Positions 9,601-19,976 are shown, counted from the stretch's first letter. The stretch is DNA of 64,000 nt from Erodium maritimum (GCA_963921825.1 OY997595.1:62589879-62653878); one strand, 5' to 3'. Notes: generated by a model not told the origin, from the letters alone. A program made the numbers and translations.

Positions 9601-11875
9601 AAATGTTTGTGAAGCTTATAGGGAGCAATTTCAAATGGACTTTTCGAATTTTCTTGGCAACCGAGCTAAAGAATTGAAACGTGAAGGGGTAATGATTCTT
9701 ACAATGATCGGTAAGAGTGACGATCCGACTTGCCAAGATTCTTGTCATATCCTTGATTTGTTGTCTAAATCACTTCTCCAAATGACGAAAGAGGTAATTA
9801 TTTATTATTTATTCTAGAAAATACTCCAGATACTAACTATCTCCGACTTGTACATCTCAAAAACTACGGTTAATTTTTTTGTCGATCAGAAACGCACTCA
9901 TGACTTAAGGTAATTACACAAACTAACATTTTCCGTTAAAGATGACGATGAAAGTTAGGAAAAACTTCAAGGACTAACTGCAATATGACCATTGAACTCA
10001 AAAACTAACCATAAACTTGTTAGTTTTTTGCAGCTTTTACTAACGTTTTCCGTCATCTCTAACGGAAAATGTTAGTTCATAACGGAAAAAGTTACTTTTT
10101 AGTAAATACCTAAGTCAACCGCGTTTCTGATCGGAAAAAAAAAAGTCAACCATAGTTCTTGAGCGGTATAACTCGACGATAGTTAGTTCCTGGTTTTACC
10201 CTTTTATTCTGTCATCAAACTCGTATATATACTACCCTGCAACTGCAGTCATCAAACATGCTATTCAATTATCAAAGTGCTGGTCACTAATGCTCAACTT
10301 TCTCATGTTTTTGTCCATGAGAAGGTCTTTTACAATTCTTAACCGTCAGTGGGTTTTTTTACACGCCCTAATTACTAAAAAATTCATACAAATAAACTGT
10401 TAAAATTTTGGATGTTGTTAGTTTTAGCTGTGAAATGTCTTTTTTACCCTTCTCTCATCCTCTAATCCTCTCCTCTTCGTTAAGGTTTTTCATTTGCAAC
10501 AGACTCTTATCCTCTCCTCCTCTAACCCTCTCTTCTCTCTAAGCTCCTCTGACCATATATAGTTTTTCATATTCATACCATTTAGCCAGTTAACGCTTAT
10601 CATAAGTATTTTATGCTTGCAAACTAGAAATAAAAGTGATACCCATCCATCCAGTAAGCAACTAGCAAATGAAAATCAAAATTCACATATGAAATTCATC
10701 CAATTGCATGCCCCAAGGAGCAGAACCAATGAAACAAGACACAACAAATCTAAAATTCATGGAAAACACTATAATCAAAATTAAAACCAGATTCATTATG
10801 TTGGATTAAAGAGCATGTTGTACGGACAATTGCACCGGTAATGAAGACGAGTATCGTCTGATAACACAACTCCGGGAACTACTTTAAGACGAGTATCGTC
10901 TGATAACACAACTCCGGGAACTACTTTTCCAGGAAAAATAGATCCAACAATCGTCATGTACATGAAGAATGCAGCTAACATAATCACCTGATGATCGAAA
11001 AAATGAATAGAAATTCAATATAAAAAATGAACAAAATGTGACCAGGAGCAAACTGAAATCGACACGATAGAGGAACATTCACCGAGACCCATAAAGGAGC
11101 GAGGACGTGAAGAAAAGAAAAAGCTAGATTCATTTCATCTACTTTGACAGATTTTGATGGTTGGTGTGAAACATAACATAGTTAGAGTTAAGAAATAATG
11201 TAACAAAGGTCGAGGAAAAATTGCCATTTTTAAGTTTTAAACACTACACGTGACATGGACGTGTTCAGTTTCCTAACAAAGATGTTATCTTGGACGGATT
11301 TTGATAGTTCCTGTAAAAGATGTCATACTTGCAGCTAGGAAGTGTGAGAAAAGGTCACAGACGGTTAGGAATTGTAAATGACATTTCCTATTCGGCTAGG
11401 AATCGATGTTATCCTTGAGTCGCAGACGGTTAGGAATTGTAAATTACCTGCTATTTTCCAAACAAATACGGATTGTCAAAGACTGAAGTCTATTTGAAAT
11501 GTAACAAATCAGGGGATCGTTGAAGAAGGCGACATGGATTCGTTTAATATTCCAGTTTACCACCCATCAATAACAGAAGTGAAGGAGATAGTAGAAAGAG
11601 AAGGGTCGTTCAATATTAATCTGATAAACAGCTTTGAAACCAATTGGGATGGCAGCGATAGCAAGGCGGAAGAAAATTATGCTTTGGATGAGCAGAAAAC
11701 TGGACTAAATGTGGCAAATATCATGAGAGCCGTTACCGAACCTCTAATGGAAAGTCATTTTGGGGAGAATGTTATTGAAGATTTATATACTAAGTATGCC
11801 AAGAACATTACCGATCATCTCCGCATAGAAAAGACCAAGTATTTCAACATCGCGATTTCCATGACCAAGAAGTAG
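3687..11875 (+). CDS. SABATH-family carboxyl methyltransferase (SAMT/BSMT/JMT type), 4 exons
   Basis: Predicted exons are 3687-3764, 3846-4250, 9542-9793 and 11513-11875. All introns are GT-AG and phase 0, giving 365 aa, the usual family length. SABATH enzymes use S-adenosylmethionine to methylate carboxyl groups of small acids (salicylate, benzoate, jasmonate and others) in the cytosol. Visible marks are HMNGSD and SYANNS at the N-terminus, [13 protein letters not shown] (D57 of the SAM site), [11 protein letters not shown] (D97), PGSFHGRLF (S136, F137), [16 protein letters not shown] across the exon 2/3 junction (H157, W158), and [12 protein letters not shown] opening the C-terminal cap. 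Residue 157 is His, as in many benzoate/jasmonate-type members, rather than the Met typical of strict salicylate enzymes. The substrate cannot be assigned. The start aligns with the family N-terminus. Intron 2 (5.3 kb) contains a complete antisense Copia; intron 3 contains a MITE and a captured gene fragment. No stop or frameshift is seen, so it may be functional if intron 2 is spliced. Confidence 0.88.
4493..4711 (-). repeat. Copia LTR, 3' in element sense
   Basis: This 219-bp LTR begins TGTCAAGATTAGG on the + strand and ends CCTCAATA. It is nearly identical to 9174-9389, with a few substitutions and small indels, which suggests a fairly young insertion. The ends are TG...TA on the + strand, so the usual TG...CA is imperfect. 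Confidence 0.93.
4712..4721 (-). other. Copia polypurine tract
   Basis: On the minus strand this reads GAGGGGGGAG directly before the 3' LTR. This is the usual position and composition of the plus-strand primer. Confidence 0.75.
4720..7990 (-). pseudogene. Copia pol: protease, integrase, RT, RNase H (broken)
   Basis: Read on the minus strand. Near 7820-7870 a frame encodes [10 protein letters not shown], the Copia protease active-site motif, out of frame with its neighbours. The frame 7514-6030 carries the pre-integrase LWHRCMGH segment and the integrase core with HCDIWGP, TDGGKEF and [13 protein letters not shown] (the D, D, E residues). It runs into the start of RT (KWVYKVKY), where a frameshift occurs near 6090. 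RT continues through the AFLHGDL region, a premature stop near 5860, and YVDDIVVTG near 5670-5650. The frame 5175-4720 is RNase H, with YRAMA, CDN and ADIFTK motifs. Copia pol is normally a single polyprotein; here several frames are needed. Confidence 0.88.
8249..9155 (-). pseudogene. Copia gag with CCHC zinc knuckle (frame-broken)
   Basis: Three successive minus-strand frames make up gag. 9155-8943 starts MGEKTKKDD and contains the N-terminal NYNTWRHKV region. 9025-8576 contains the central gag helices ([27 protein letters not shown]). 8554-8249 ends with [14 protein letters not shown], a CX2CX4HX4C nucleic-acid-binding knuckle. Normally this is one reading frame at the head of the polyprotein; frameshifts near 9010 and 8570 split it. 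Confidence 0.85.
9161..9173 (-). other. Copia primer binding site (initiator tRNA-Met)
   Basis: The minus strand reads TGGTATCAGAGCC immediately after the 5' LTR, the standard complement to the 3' end of plant initiator tRNA-Met. It fixes the element's orientation. Confidence 0.9.
9174..9389 (-). repeat. Copia LTR, 5' in element sense
   Basis: This 216-bp LTR pairs with 4493-4711 and is followed by the right copy of the GAAAA duplication. It would contain the element's promoter, pointing toward the SABATH-A promoter end. Confidence 0.93.
9821..10203. mobile_element. MITE-like element in SABATH-A intron 3
   Basis: The left end (CCAGATACTAACTATC, then AAAAACTACGGTTAA) and the reverse complement of the right end (CCAGGAACTAACTATC, then CAAGAACTATGGTTGAC) form imperfect terminal inverted repeats of about 45 bp. 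Internal words such as CTAACATTTTCCGTTA also recur in inverted form (AACGGAAAATGTTAG). There is no coding capacity. It starts about 28 bp downstream of the exon 3 donor. Exact ends and target-site duplication are unclear. Confidence 0.55.
10800..11090 (-). pseudogene. Delta14-sterol reductase (FACKEL-like) exon fragment, copy A
   Basis: On the minus strand a frame reads [20 protein letters not shown], closely resembling the N-terminal region of plant C-14 sterol reductases, where a transmembrane segment precedes a conserved PGxxLSDGxxLxYRCNG motif. That ER membrane enzyme reduces the delta14 double bond in sterol biosynthesis. Here there is only this exon plus possible adjoining upstream sequence, the rest is missing, and a 42-bp in-frame tandem duplication repeats 14 codons. 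It lies antisense inside SABATH intron 3 in both duplicated units. It cannot make a working reductase. Confidence 0.65.
10844..10927. repeat. Perfect 42-bp tandem duplication
   Basis: Two adjacent identical copies (10844-10885, 10886-10927) begin AAGACGAGTATCG. Unit B has a single copy near 38900. The length keeps the reading frame of the antisense sterol-reductase fragment. It arose after the large duplication or was lost in B. Confidence 0.95.
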
Positions 11876-11913
11876 ATGTTATGATTTTGATGTGAGATAT
11901 TGTTTTAGTTTTG

Positions 11914-11919
11914 AATAAA
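11914..11919 (+). terminator. Candidate poly(A) signal of SABATH-A
   Basis: AATAAA lies 39 bp after the stop codon. The same hexamer is conserved in unit B at 39906-39911. Confidence 0.45.
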
Positions 11920-11959
11920 TCCTCCTATGTATTGAACAATGTCTGTTCATGCCTGAAAC

Positions 11960-12750
11960 AATGTCAATTGTGGAATTCTTTTCTGTTTTGAAATATCTAT
12001 ATAAAATCTTTAGGGAATATAGGTTAGTATGATAAACAAATTCAAATAAACGAAATAACAAATTGAAATAACAAATAAGAAATAACCTTCACAGAATCAG
12101 CTAGCTTACTGATTACGGATTAGGAATTTACGGTTTAGTCGAGTCCATGTACTCATGTCTCTTTAAGACACTTGACTGCCCCGTTTGGGCAGCAGTCTCC
12201 CAGGATACAACGACTAACGTCAGCGAACTCAACTCCGTGTAGAGAAATCACCAGGACTAAGGAAGAATGAAAAACGTAATTGGGAGAGAAAGAGGTGGTT
12301 TTCGATATGTGAAGTGTTTTTGGTATTTGTGATGTGTATGTAAGTGTTTTTCAAGTATATGGAATATGACTTAGTAGGTTGATATTTATAGGCTCTCTAA
12401 TAGGGATAAGAATGTAATTTTATAGGGTAGCTAATCCCATAAAAGTCTCCCATTAAGAGATCATGGCTAACCAACTACATAAATCACAATTAAAACCATA
12501 AAGTTTATTTAATATCATAAATCACATTTAAACACATAAAATCACATTTTGACCATATTTTTTCAACAATCCTTATGTATTCGAGTCGAACCAATAAGGG
12601 GTGTGTTGACAAGAGGATTGATTTGATCTCTTTTTCTCAGGTGTTTATTGTTTCGCGCTTATTGCCAGTCTCTTGTGTTTGGTTGGTTGTAGTTTTTATG
12701 TGGACGTGGAGTTTTATAGTTGGTTGGGACGTTTTCTTAAGACCCTTTTT
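11960..12750. other. Unit A-specific insertion, possibly containing a solo LTR
   Basis: Units A and B align through TATTGAACAATGTCTGTT near 11945 and again from about 12760 (CATTTATTTCTCGATTTA / CATTTCTTTCTCAATTTA); the DNA between is only in A. It includes a stretch ending CATATTTTTTCAACA near 12571. On the minus strand this begins TGTTGAAAAAATATGG, typical of Copia LTR ends. The other end and a target-site duplication are not clear. No gene is seen. Confidence 0.4.
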
Positions 12751-13374
12751 TCTTGTAGTTACCAATACTTCATTTATTTCTCGATTTAGGAGAATTTATA
12801 AAACATAGCTAATTAAAAAAAAACAAGATAAGGCATTGCATTTGCTACCACGTTCTTGGTGAGTGAGCTTCTTTATTTAACATTTGACAAAACTGTTCTT
12901 AAGACCAATTTTCAGAAACAGAGTGCTAAAGACTTGTGAGAACGGAAAAAGAAGTTTCAAAAAAAACAAAAGACTGCAAAGCGTAATATGTATGATTGCA
13001 AGAAACCAATACTAACTAATTTGGACTAGTCATGTTAGACCACCTTCAGTCGGCGGCGTAAAGGTGACGACAGATTATAAACGTTGGTGGGTAAGTCGAA
13101 AACGTCGACGGAACGATGGCGGAAAGGTGCTGGAAGATACATGCGGCGATAATCTTTCCGATGACTCTTTCAGCCGATGTAAACGGCTCTATTGGTTTTT
13201 ACCAATGGTTGACTCTTGTTTTTATACATTTTAATTTTGAAAAAAAAATAAAAAATTTATTGCTAATATGACCTAAAACTTGTATAAATTTATATGTGTA
13301 CCAACCAAAAAATTACATTTTCCTTCCCAACTCTCTCAACCTCAAAAACCTGTATTGTCCGTACTTTTTACGAA

Positions 13375-13594
13375 ATGGCGAGCATTTCTAATGCAAGAAT
13401 AGCGGTGCTAGCCCACAAGTTGAAGGTCGAGCGAATGTTGGAACGCGCAATCGAAGATAGCATCATCAATCCATCGGAAGAGGTTCAGAGTTTTTTAAAT
13501 GAAGCCACGATCCTACCACAACAACGTAAGAATAAAAACTAATAAAGAGAGATCGGGTTGCTGGCCATGAACATTTAATGCATGACTATTTCAA

Positions 13595-13626
<32 letters not shown>

Positions 13627-13964
13627 GTGTACACTCAAACGCAATGTCGTCGTCATTTCCGTGTTCACGTGTATTCAATGAGTTGGAGGAAAAATATGCA
13701 TATTTCAGGCAAGGCATGGACGGTTTGGGTAAGGTATCAGGTATCATGCACAATATGATTGTCGAGGCAGAACATCATATGTACGATGACTACATTGAAC
13801 AAATAGATGAAAATGGATCAAATGAACCAAGATTCACGCAAGGAAGCTACACCTCGGCCAATGTCATAATAGAAAATAACCAGATGATCAACGATCAGTG
13901 TGTTCATACATTGAAAGTTGACCTCATTGAGCACATTTGGAATAAGTTTGACGATGAAGAATAG
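13375..13964 (+). pseudogene. Collapsed PIF/Harbinger (HARBI1-like) transposase, copy A
   Basis: The N-terminal piece starts MASISNAR. A conserved HARBI1-like part follows (GHEHLMHDYFNN, then after a poly-C run VYTQTQ(C)RRHFRVH). The frame then jumps to what looks like the C-terminus, MIVEAE...DDYIEQ, ending VDLIEHIWNKFDDEE. In plant PIF/Harbinger transposases the catalytic DDE nuclease region lies between these ends; here it is absent, so the protein is an N- plus C-terminal remnant. A stop near 13540, the poly-C run and frame changes break it further. Unit B has the same internal deletion, so the collapse predates the duplication. The antisense ORF1 further right may come from the same original element. 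Confidence 0.65.
13598..13626 (+). repeat. Homopolymer of 29 C
   Basis: An uninterrupted C run sits inside the transposase remnant. Unit B has C11-T-C6 at the same place (40786-40803). The tract length is unstable and could be affected by sequencing error. Confidence 0.9.
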
Positions 13965-14969
13965 TTGTCTTTCATTCTAATTTATTTCGATCATTATGTA
14001 AGCATTTTGATTATCTTCAATAAAATGTCATTCCTATTTAATGTGTTTGTATTTAAATTACTTTTTTATATTATTTTTCTATGTTAACAGCCGTTCCTAT
14101 CAACCTGCTGCAAAATCATGGGCGGCAAATGATTTTGTTTTATTGTATGGCTAAAAAATGAAAAAAATAGTTTTATTACTTTTTTTATTCTATCAGCATC
14201 TGCCGTTTAGCTTCAGCCACACTTAATGACTATGGATGCTTGTCATTCCAATAAATAAATATGAGATGAAGTTGAGAAGAACCTGGATTCTTAGGGAAGA
14301 CAAAGAGAAGTATAAAAGTAGAGTTGAGGTGACGGAGGCATTCTTGATCATTTGGTGAAGTCTGTGAGTCATTGTAAGGAGAAGTGAAGTTTAGCATCGT
14401 AGAGAGAGAGAGCTCCGACAGAGTGAGTTCAATTTGTTCATCAATGAAGAGTTCAATTTGGTACAAGATTGTTTAAGGTCACTGACAACAACATTTTTTG
14501 TTATCAGCGATTTTGATTTCATCTCCAATCACAAAGCGATTAGGGCTGAGAAGGTTTGCAATTCCTTTCAAATTAAACCCGGATACAGAGCAAGGTGTTT
14601 GACCATGGCGCCCAAACCTTGGATATACAATTAACTAGCCAAGAAGGCTAACAAAACCGATAAACTACATGGTCTATAGAAACCAAAACAAAGGCCTCAG
14701 ACAACAAATGTGACCTAATGCTTTGCCTCTAACCTCTACCGAATATCTTCTACCCTAAGAGAATCTGCAGTGAGATTAGACTGTATATGTCTAATTAGGG
14801 TTTAATTGACAATAATTTTTATAATTTAGGATCTTATTGGTTTCTGATGGTGTAGTGGTAACAGACCGATCCGGTCTCTTGTGGGTCTAGAGTTGTGACA
14901 AATTAAGAAAATACCATCTAACAAGATAAATATTTTATTTTATAAGTTTAAAAATACTATTTAAAAAGA
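13965..14969. other. Duplicated non-coding stretch between transposase remnant and LINE alpha
   Basis: It matches unit B 41154-41718 plus 54366-55265, interrupted there by large insertions. AGAGTTGAGGT at 14320-14330 is the intact (empty) version of the site where unit B received the retroposon 41719-54365. Short open frames in both copies are not conserved beyond this and no gene is recognised. Confidence 0.5.
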
Positions 14970-15598
14970 TCCCATTTTCAACGAGGAACGGGAAGATAAA
15001 ACAACGATTACAAGGGAACTCTGAACAGAGCTAAAGGGCTAAAGCCCGAGCAAAATAAACATGGAAAAATAAACAAAAACCATGAAATGGACTGATGAAT
15101 AGTTTCTCGAAAGAACGATGACAAGCATCTCATCTGAACCGATAAACGGTGCCTCAAGGTGAACTGGATGAATCCTCTGGTCCCAAAATGACTAAGTGAT
15201 CCATGCCCTTCCGCTTAAACAAGTAGGCCGACCCCAAGACATTCCCCCAGATAAGTACTCATCGGTTCCGGATGAGAACAAACGAATCCTTCTTTGACTC
15301 TCGAACAAAAACTCATCAGACCCACAAGACCAGAACTGTGTCAAGAACACACACGAACCCATCTCCTCCTAGGCCGGAGACACCAACTGAAACATATGCA
15401 CCAATCAGAAAAGATAGAACCCGAACGCAACGAACTACATTTCCATATAGTACTAAAGGAGTGATTCGGGATCTTCCCCAAAACAACCTCTCCTCTTTCC
15501 ATGACCCTATTGAAAACAATAGCGTCCCTCAATAACCAAAATGTGCCAGACAAAGATATAACAAACACGGAACCAAGCTTTCAACCGATCGTGGGTCC

Positions 15599-17890
15599 CT
15601 AGCCTCTCCACAAAATCAACACATCTCCAAAGGAACGGGGCATCACCCAAACTACACCCCAAAAGGAAAAGGCTCGCCCCCATAACCACCAAGAAATAGA
15701 GCAATGCAACAACAAATGATCTGAAGTCTCCATACCTGCTTTGCAAAGAGGGCAATACAACTGATTAAGAGTCATATGGACACCACGTCCCTCTAAGAAA
15801 ACCGTGGTAGGAAGGGCATTCTGAACTACAAACCAAATCAAAACACAATGTTTTGGAGGTATACCAGCTACCCACAAAACGGAGGCCCAAGAAACAACCT
15901 CCAAAGTCTCATCCTCCATCAACAGAGCGCATTCACTAGAACCCAAGAAACCCGAGGAACTCTTCCTCCAACTCATGGAATCCTCCACATCCGATACCAC
16001 AATGTGATGATTCAAGGAAGTAAACAAAGCTTCTACCTCATCATTCTCCCAATCCCAACGGTTTCTCCGAAACTCCACCGCCCAACAAGACCTATTTGAA
16101 AAGTCAATAATTCGGCCCTCCCTGTCAACAGCCATCAAAAAAGCTGCTGGGAAACAGGAATGAAGAGGAGTGTCACCAATCCACACATTATCCCAAAAAC
16201 AAATCCTATCGCCCTTTCTCGGTTTCCAAGAGAGACCCTGATTACCAAACATCATGTAAAAAAGAGGATCGCCTACAAGTGCAACAATATGATTGAATAA
16301 ATAAAAATTAGAATTATTTTCCAATTTGCACAGATCCCAGGCGTCAAAAGGATATCGCATCCTCAAAAAAATCAACACTTTTCCATAAGGTAAGGTTAGC
16401 AGTAGTTAAGCGCACCTTCATCCTACCAAAAAAGCCAAGTTCATTTCCTCCAACCTGCGAATCCCAAGACCGCCCAAATGCTTAGGCCTGTTCACAATCG
16501 TCCACTTAACCTTATGGAGAACCCATCCATCACGACCATTATCCCATAAGAAGCTTCTCTAAATAGCCTTCAAGACTTTGATGACACCTCTAGGGGCTTT
16601 AAGAAGAGACATATAAAATAAAGGTAGCTTAGATAAATCGGATTTGATCAGCGTAATCCTACCCGCCAAAGTAAGATACTTGGCATACCATAAAGCCAAA
16701 GCAGACTTGTATTTACTGATAATCGGATCCAGGGTGGAAAGCCTCTTAGGAGAGGCTCCTAATCAGAAGCCCAAGTACGTCATAGGAAAACAACCAACTT
16801 CACAACCCAAAACACGCTTCAAGGACACACAATTTACAAGGTTACCCTGAATAAAGAGAAGGGTGTCATTTGCAAACTGTAAGTGGGAAATAGCAAAACC
16901 ATATCTCCCTACCTCAACACCCTGAAATAAACCTGCCTCATTCCCTACTTCCAAGTACTAATGAAGCCCTTTTGTAGCACTAAGAAATAAGAACGGAGAT
17001 GAGGGGCATCCCTGACGAATGTCATTAACCATCACGAAGTCCTTACTCGGAACCCCATTAACCATGATTGAAAGATACGCTCAAAAAATCTGAGCATCCA
17101 ATGTCTCCGCCTCTTCCCAAAGTTCATATGAATTAGAACTTCCTCCAAATAACCCCACAGAATCAGGTCATAAGCTTTCTCAAAATCTAGTTTGAGCAGA
17201 TTCGTTTCCAAATGCAGTGCTTAACATAATGAATAAGTTCGGAAGCTATAAGGACTCCATCAATCAATAGACGGCCCGCCATAAAACCACTATGATTATC
17301 ACTAATAAGGTCAAAAATAACATCTTTTAATCTGATGGCCAAAACCTTAACAACAATCTTATGAAGGCTTGATATGAGGCTAACCGACCTGAAGTCATTA
17401 AAACAATTTGCTTTATAATGTTTGGGGATCAAAGTGAGGATGGTATAGTTCAGACCCTTCTTTAATAAACCAGCCTGATAAAACTCATCAAAAATAACTT
17501 AACATCTGCTTTAATAATGTCCTAAGAAACTCTATAAAACTTCAAAGTAAGTCCAATAGGCCTAGGGGATTTCTCCCGCCACAAAGAGAAATGGCATATT
17601 CAATTTCACCATAAGAGAAGGGATGTTCGATATCTAACCTCTGGGAAGTGGAAAGAGTACAAAAAAGCAGTAGGGGGGGGGGGGGGATCTACGATCCAAG
17701 ACTGGATTATATAAACCGAGCCTCAAAGTGAGCAGTTGCACTTTCCAAAATCTCGGTCAGGTTAGTCAACACACCTTGATTCGTACGCAAATTTGATAGT
17801 CTATTACGGTAAGCACGAAAATTGGACACCCTACGAAAAAATGTGACTTCTATCTCCGCTGCAAAACCAGACCATTCTGGCCTTTTGTTG
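15599..17890 (-). pseudogene. LINE alpha ORF2: reverse transcriptase and zf-RVT domain (decayed)
   Basis: Minus-strand pieces in order are: 17432-17187 with NDFRSVSLISS and GFMAGRLLIDGVL (RT fingers/palm); 16954-16763 with HLQFANDTLLF; and 16378-15599 with the linker WKPRKGDRICFWDNVW and the zinc-binding end GIPPKHCVLIW, CPLC and DHLLLHC. The RT catalytic motif is normally FADD; here it is FAND, so an essential aspartate is lost. Connections between pieces contain stops and frameshifts. Part of the RT N-terminal region lies beyond the nested LINE. Confidence 0.82.
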
Positions 17891-18317
17891 CCACATACGG
17901 GACACTATCTTTTTTTTTTATCGGAAAATTTTGTTTTTGTATTGAAGGAGCCTCTTTTGAGATAAAAGAGGAAGTGATGCCCCAATATAAGGACCAAAAG
18001 AACTCCTGAAACCAATCATATGTTGGCTATAAGGGAGGGACTACAATAAACAAGAAAAACAACTAAAGCAACTAACATAACAACAATAATTAAACAAGAA
18101 ACACTAGAGGTGCTTCAAAAACCTTCCAAAACCTAGAAGCAAGCAAATTTTGAAGGTAGCTTGATCCCCAAGAAACCAAAGAGGAGAGCCTTGCTTGCCT
18201 GGCACTCCAAGAAACGAATAAGAAGTCATATGATTTGAAACAGCATGGATGATTTCGAAGAGATGAGAGCATAATAGATATAGATGCTGGACCAATCTTC
18301 AAATTGATGATCCAGGC

Positions 18318-18566
18318 TTGAAGCTGATGGTGTTGATCTGATATTCCAAAATAGGTTCAACAGTTGCAAGAACCATGGATGATCTGAGAATCATGACTGA
18401 GCTGCAGAATGGTTGAGCAATTATGCAGTAGAGGAGAATGGGTTTGAAGCTGATGGTGTTGATTCGATATTCCAAAAGAGGTTCAACAATTGCAAGAACC
18501 ATGAATGATCTGAGAATCATGACTGAGCTGCAGAATGGTTGAGCAATTATGCAGCAGAGGAAAATG
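18318..18566. repeat. 126-bp tandem duplication in nested LINE 3' region
   Basis: Two adjacent copies start TTGAAGCTGATGGTGTTGAT at 18318 and TTGAAGCTGATGGTGTTGAT at 18444, with a few substitutions. They lie in the presumed 3' UTR of the nested LINE. Confidence 0.85.
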
Positions 18567-18938
18567 CATGATAAGAGCTGCAGTAGCAAAAGAAGAAGAG
18601 AGAACAGAAGAAACTCAAAACCTAATTAGATACCTACCCACACACACAACCCAGAGGCACAGAGACAACCTAGGACTACCCACACACCAGAAGAGGGGAA
18701 GACAGACAAAAAACCTTACCAAACTCACAACGATACCCAAACCCTTCCCAAACCGAACCCAAAGATCAGCAAATATGGGGGTAATTCTTCCAATCATAAA
18801 AGAGAAGAATTTCCCTAAGCATTGAAAATCAGACCAGGCCCAATTATATGATTGTTGAACAATGGAGCCAAAAATATCAGAAGAAGAAGCTGCCACTCCA
18901 TTGAAAGTGAGATTATTTCTTGCAAGCCAAATATGCCA

Positions 18939-19976
18939 TCAGGCCAAATGGATGATTCCTCTCCATTTTGAGTTATGCTTCCTAGGAAATAGGGTAGGCC
19001 AGGCTGAGAAGAATTTCCTTGGGGAGTCAGAGATGACAAGGTTAAATCCCCACCACTGAGAAATTAAGGTCCAGACTTGCCAAGCCTTGATGCAATGCAA
19101 GAGGATGTGGGATATATCCTCAAACTCCATATGGTATTCAGAGCAAAGTATATCCTCTAGTGAGAAATGCATTCCTCTGGTGTCCAGGAAGCACTTGGTA
19201 GGGAGGGCCTCATGGCAAGCCAACCAGGCAAAGGCTGTGATTTTAGGAGGGATCCGTGGCAGCCAAAGATATCTTGACCAATCAAAGTTATCTGGGGAGG
19301 AGCTCAGCTGCTGCAATAGGGAGAACATTCTTTTGATAGTAAAGCCTCTTGGATCTCCCTTCCAAATTAAAGTATCTTCATGGCTTTGAATAGAAATCCC
19401 ATTAAGAATAAATTGGAGAGACATCCAATCTACTTCAGCTCTGCCTCTGGGATTCCTACTGAATTGTAGATTCCATGAGGTACCTGAATAAACCTCAGAG
19501 ACTAAGTGTCCTTTAGCTTGTGATAAGTAGAACAACCTAGGAAATAGATACTTGAAGGGAAAGTCTCCCCACCATAGATCTTCCCAAAAGAAAACCCTCG
19601 GTCCATTTCCCAGTTTCCATAAGAGGCCCTTAAAGCCAAATAGATCAGCAAATCTTGGATCAGAATTCAGTTGGATGATTTGCTTGATGAAGCTTCCTTG
19701 ACCAATTTCTTTGAAGATGGAAAGATCCCATTCTTTGCTATCCCAACCATATTTGTTGCACACTACTAATTTTCATAAGCTATTCCTTTCACTGGCAAAT
19801 CTCCACCAGCATTTGGATAAAAGAGCAATATTCATCACAGATAGACTTTTGATCCCTAAGCCTCCATCTTTTTTACTTTTGCAAACAGTGTTCCAGTTGA
19901 TCTTACTGAAGGTTTTAGAGGCTGGCCTTGAATGCCACAAAAACCTTTTTTGCCATTTTTCTAAGGCTTTGATCAC
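18939..19976 (-). pseudogene. Nested LINE ORF2 C-terminal part (RT thumb and zf-RVT)
   Basis: The minus-strand frame 19976-19773 reads WQKRFLWHS...KINWNTVCKSKKDGGLGIKS, the region after the RT palm. The frame 19763-18939 reads WKLGNGPRVFFWEDLWW, then HEDTLIWKGDPRGFTIK, then RIPPKITAFAWLACHEALPT and DISHILLHC, the zinc-binding C-terminal domain of plant L1 ORF2. The CPxC pair expected before DISHILLHC reads CSEY, so part of the zinc site is lost. Catalytic RT is absent because of 5' truncation. Confidence 0.83.

Larger units (their letters stand above)
10331..11415. mobile_element. Inverted-repeat element with captured gene fragment, unit A copy
   Basis: The right arm (about 11338-11415) contains GACGGTTAGGAATTGTAAAT and GAATCGATGTTATCC. 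The left end keeps only a short inverted remnant (ACAATTCTTAACCGTC near 10337). In unit B both arms survive (36506-36577 and 39327-39400), which shows this was an element with terminal inverted repeats of about 70 bp. Between the arms lies an antisense piece of a sterol-reductase gene. This pattern resembles Pack-MULE-type gene capture, but a target-site duplication was not found. Confidence 0.5.
17910..19976 (-). mobile_element. 5'-truncated LINE nested in LINE alpha
   Basis: The left end is a T run (17910-17919), the complement of a poly(A) tail. The coding end on the minus strand begins inside RT. Unit B has continuous LINE alpha sequence here (TTATCTCCTGCTGCAAAATC near 58184), giving an empty site. 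Flanking CACTATCT and CACTCTAC may be a decayed short target-site duplication. Confidence 0.8.

Noticed and set aside
11534-11875. Stand-alone 113-aa gene
   Set aside because: It is the last exon of the SABATH gene; the in-frame codons upstream to the AG at 11512 extend it and its start Met is the internal MDSFNIP.
13578-13964. Proline-rich 128-aa protein
   Set aside because: The Pro run is the translated C29 tract joining two pieces of a transposase remnant.
15272-15535. Plus-strand frames across LINE alpha and other LINE regions
   Set aside because: They are shadows of minus-strand RT/zf-RVT sequence; only the minus-strand translations show domain motifs.
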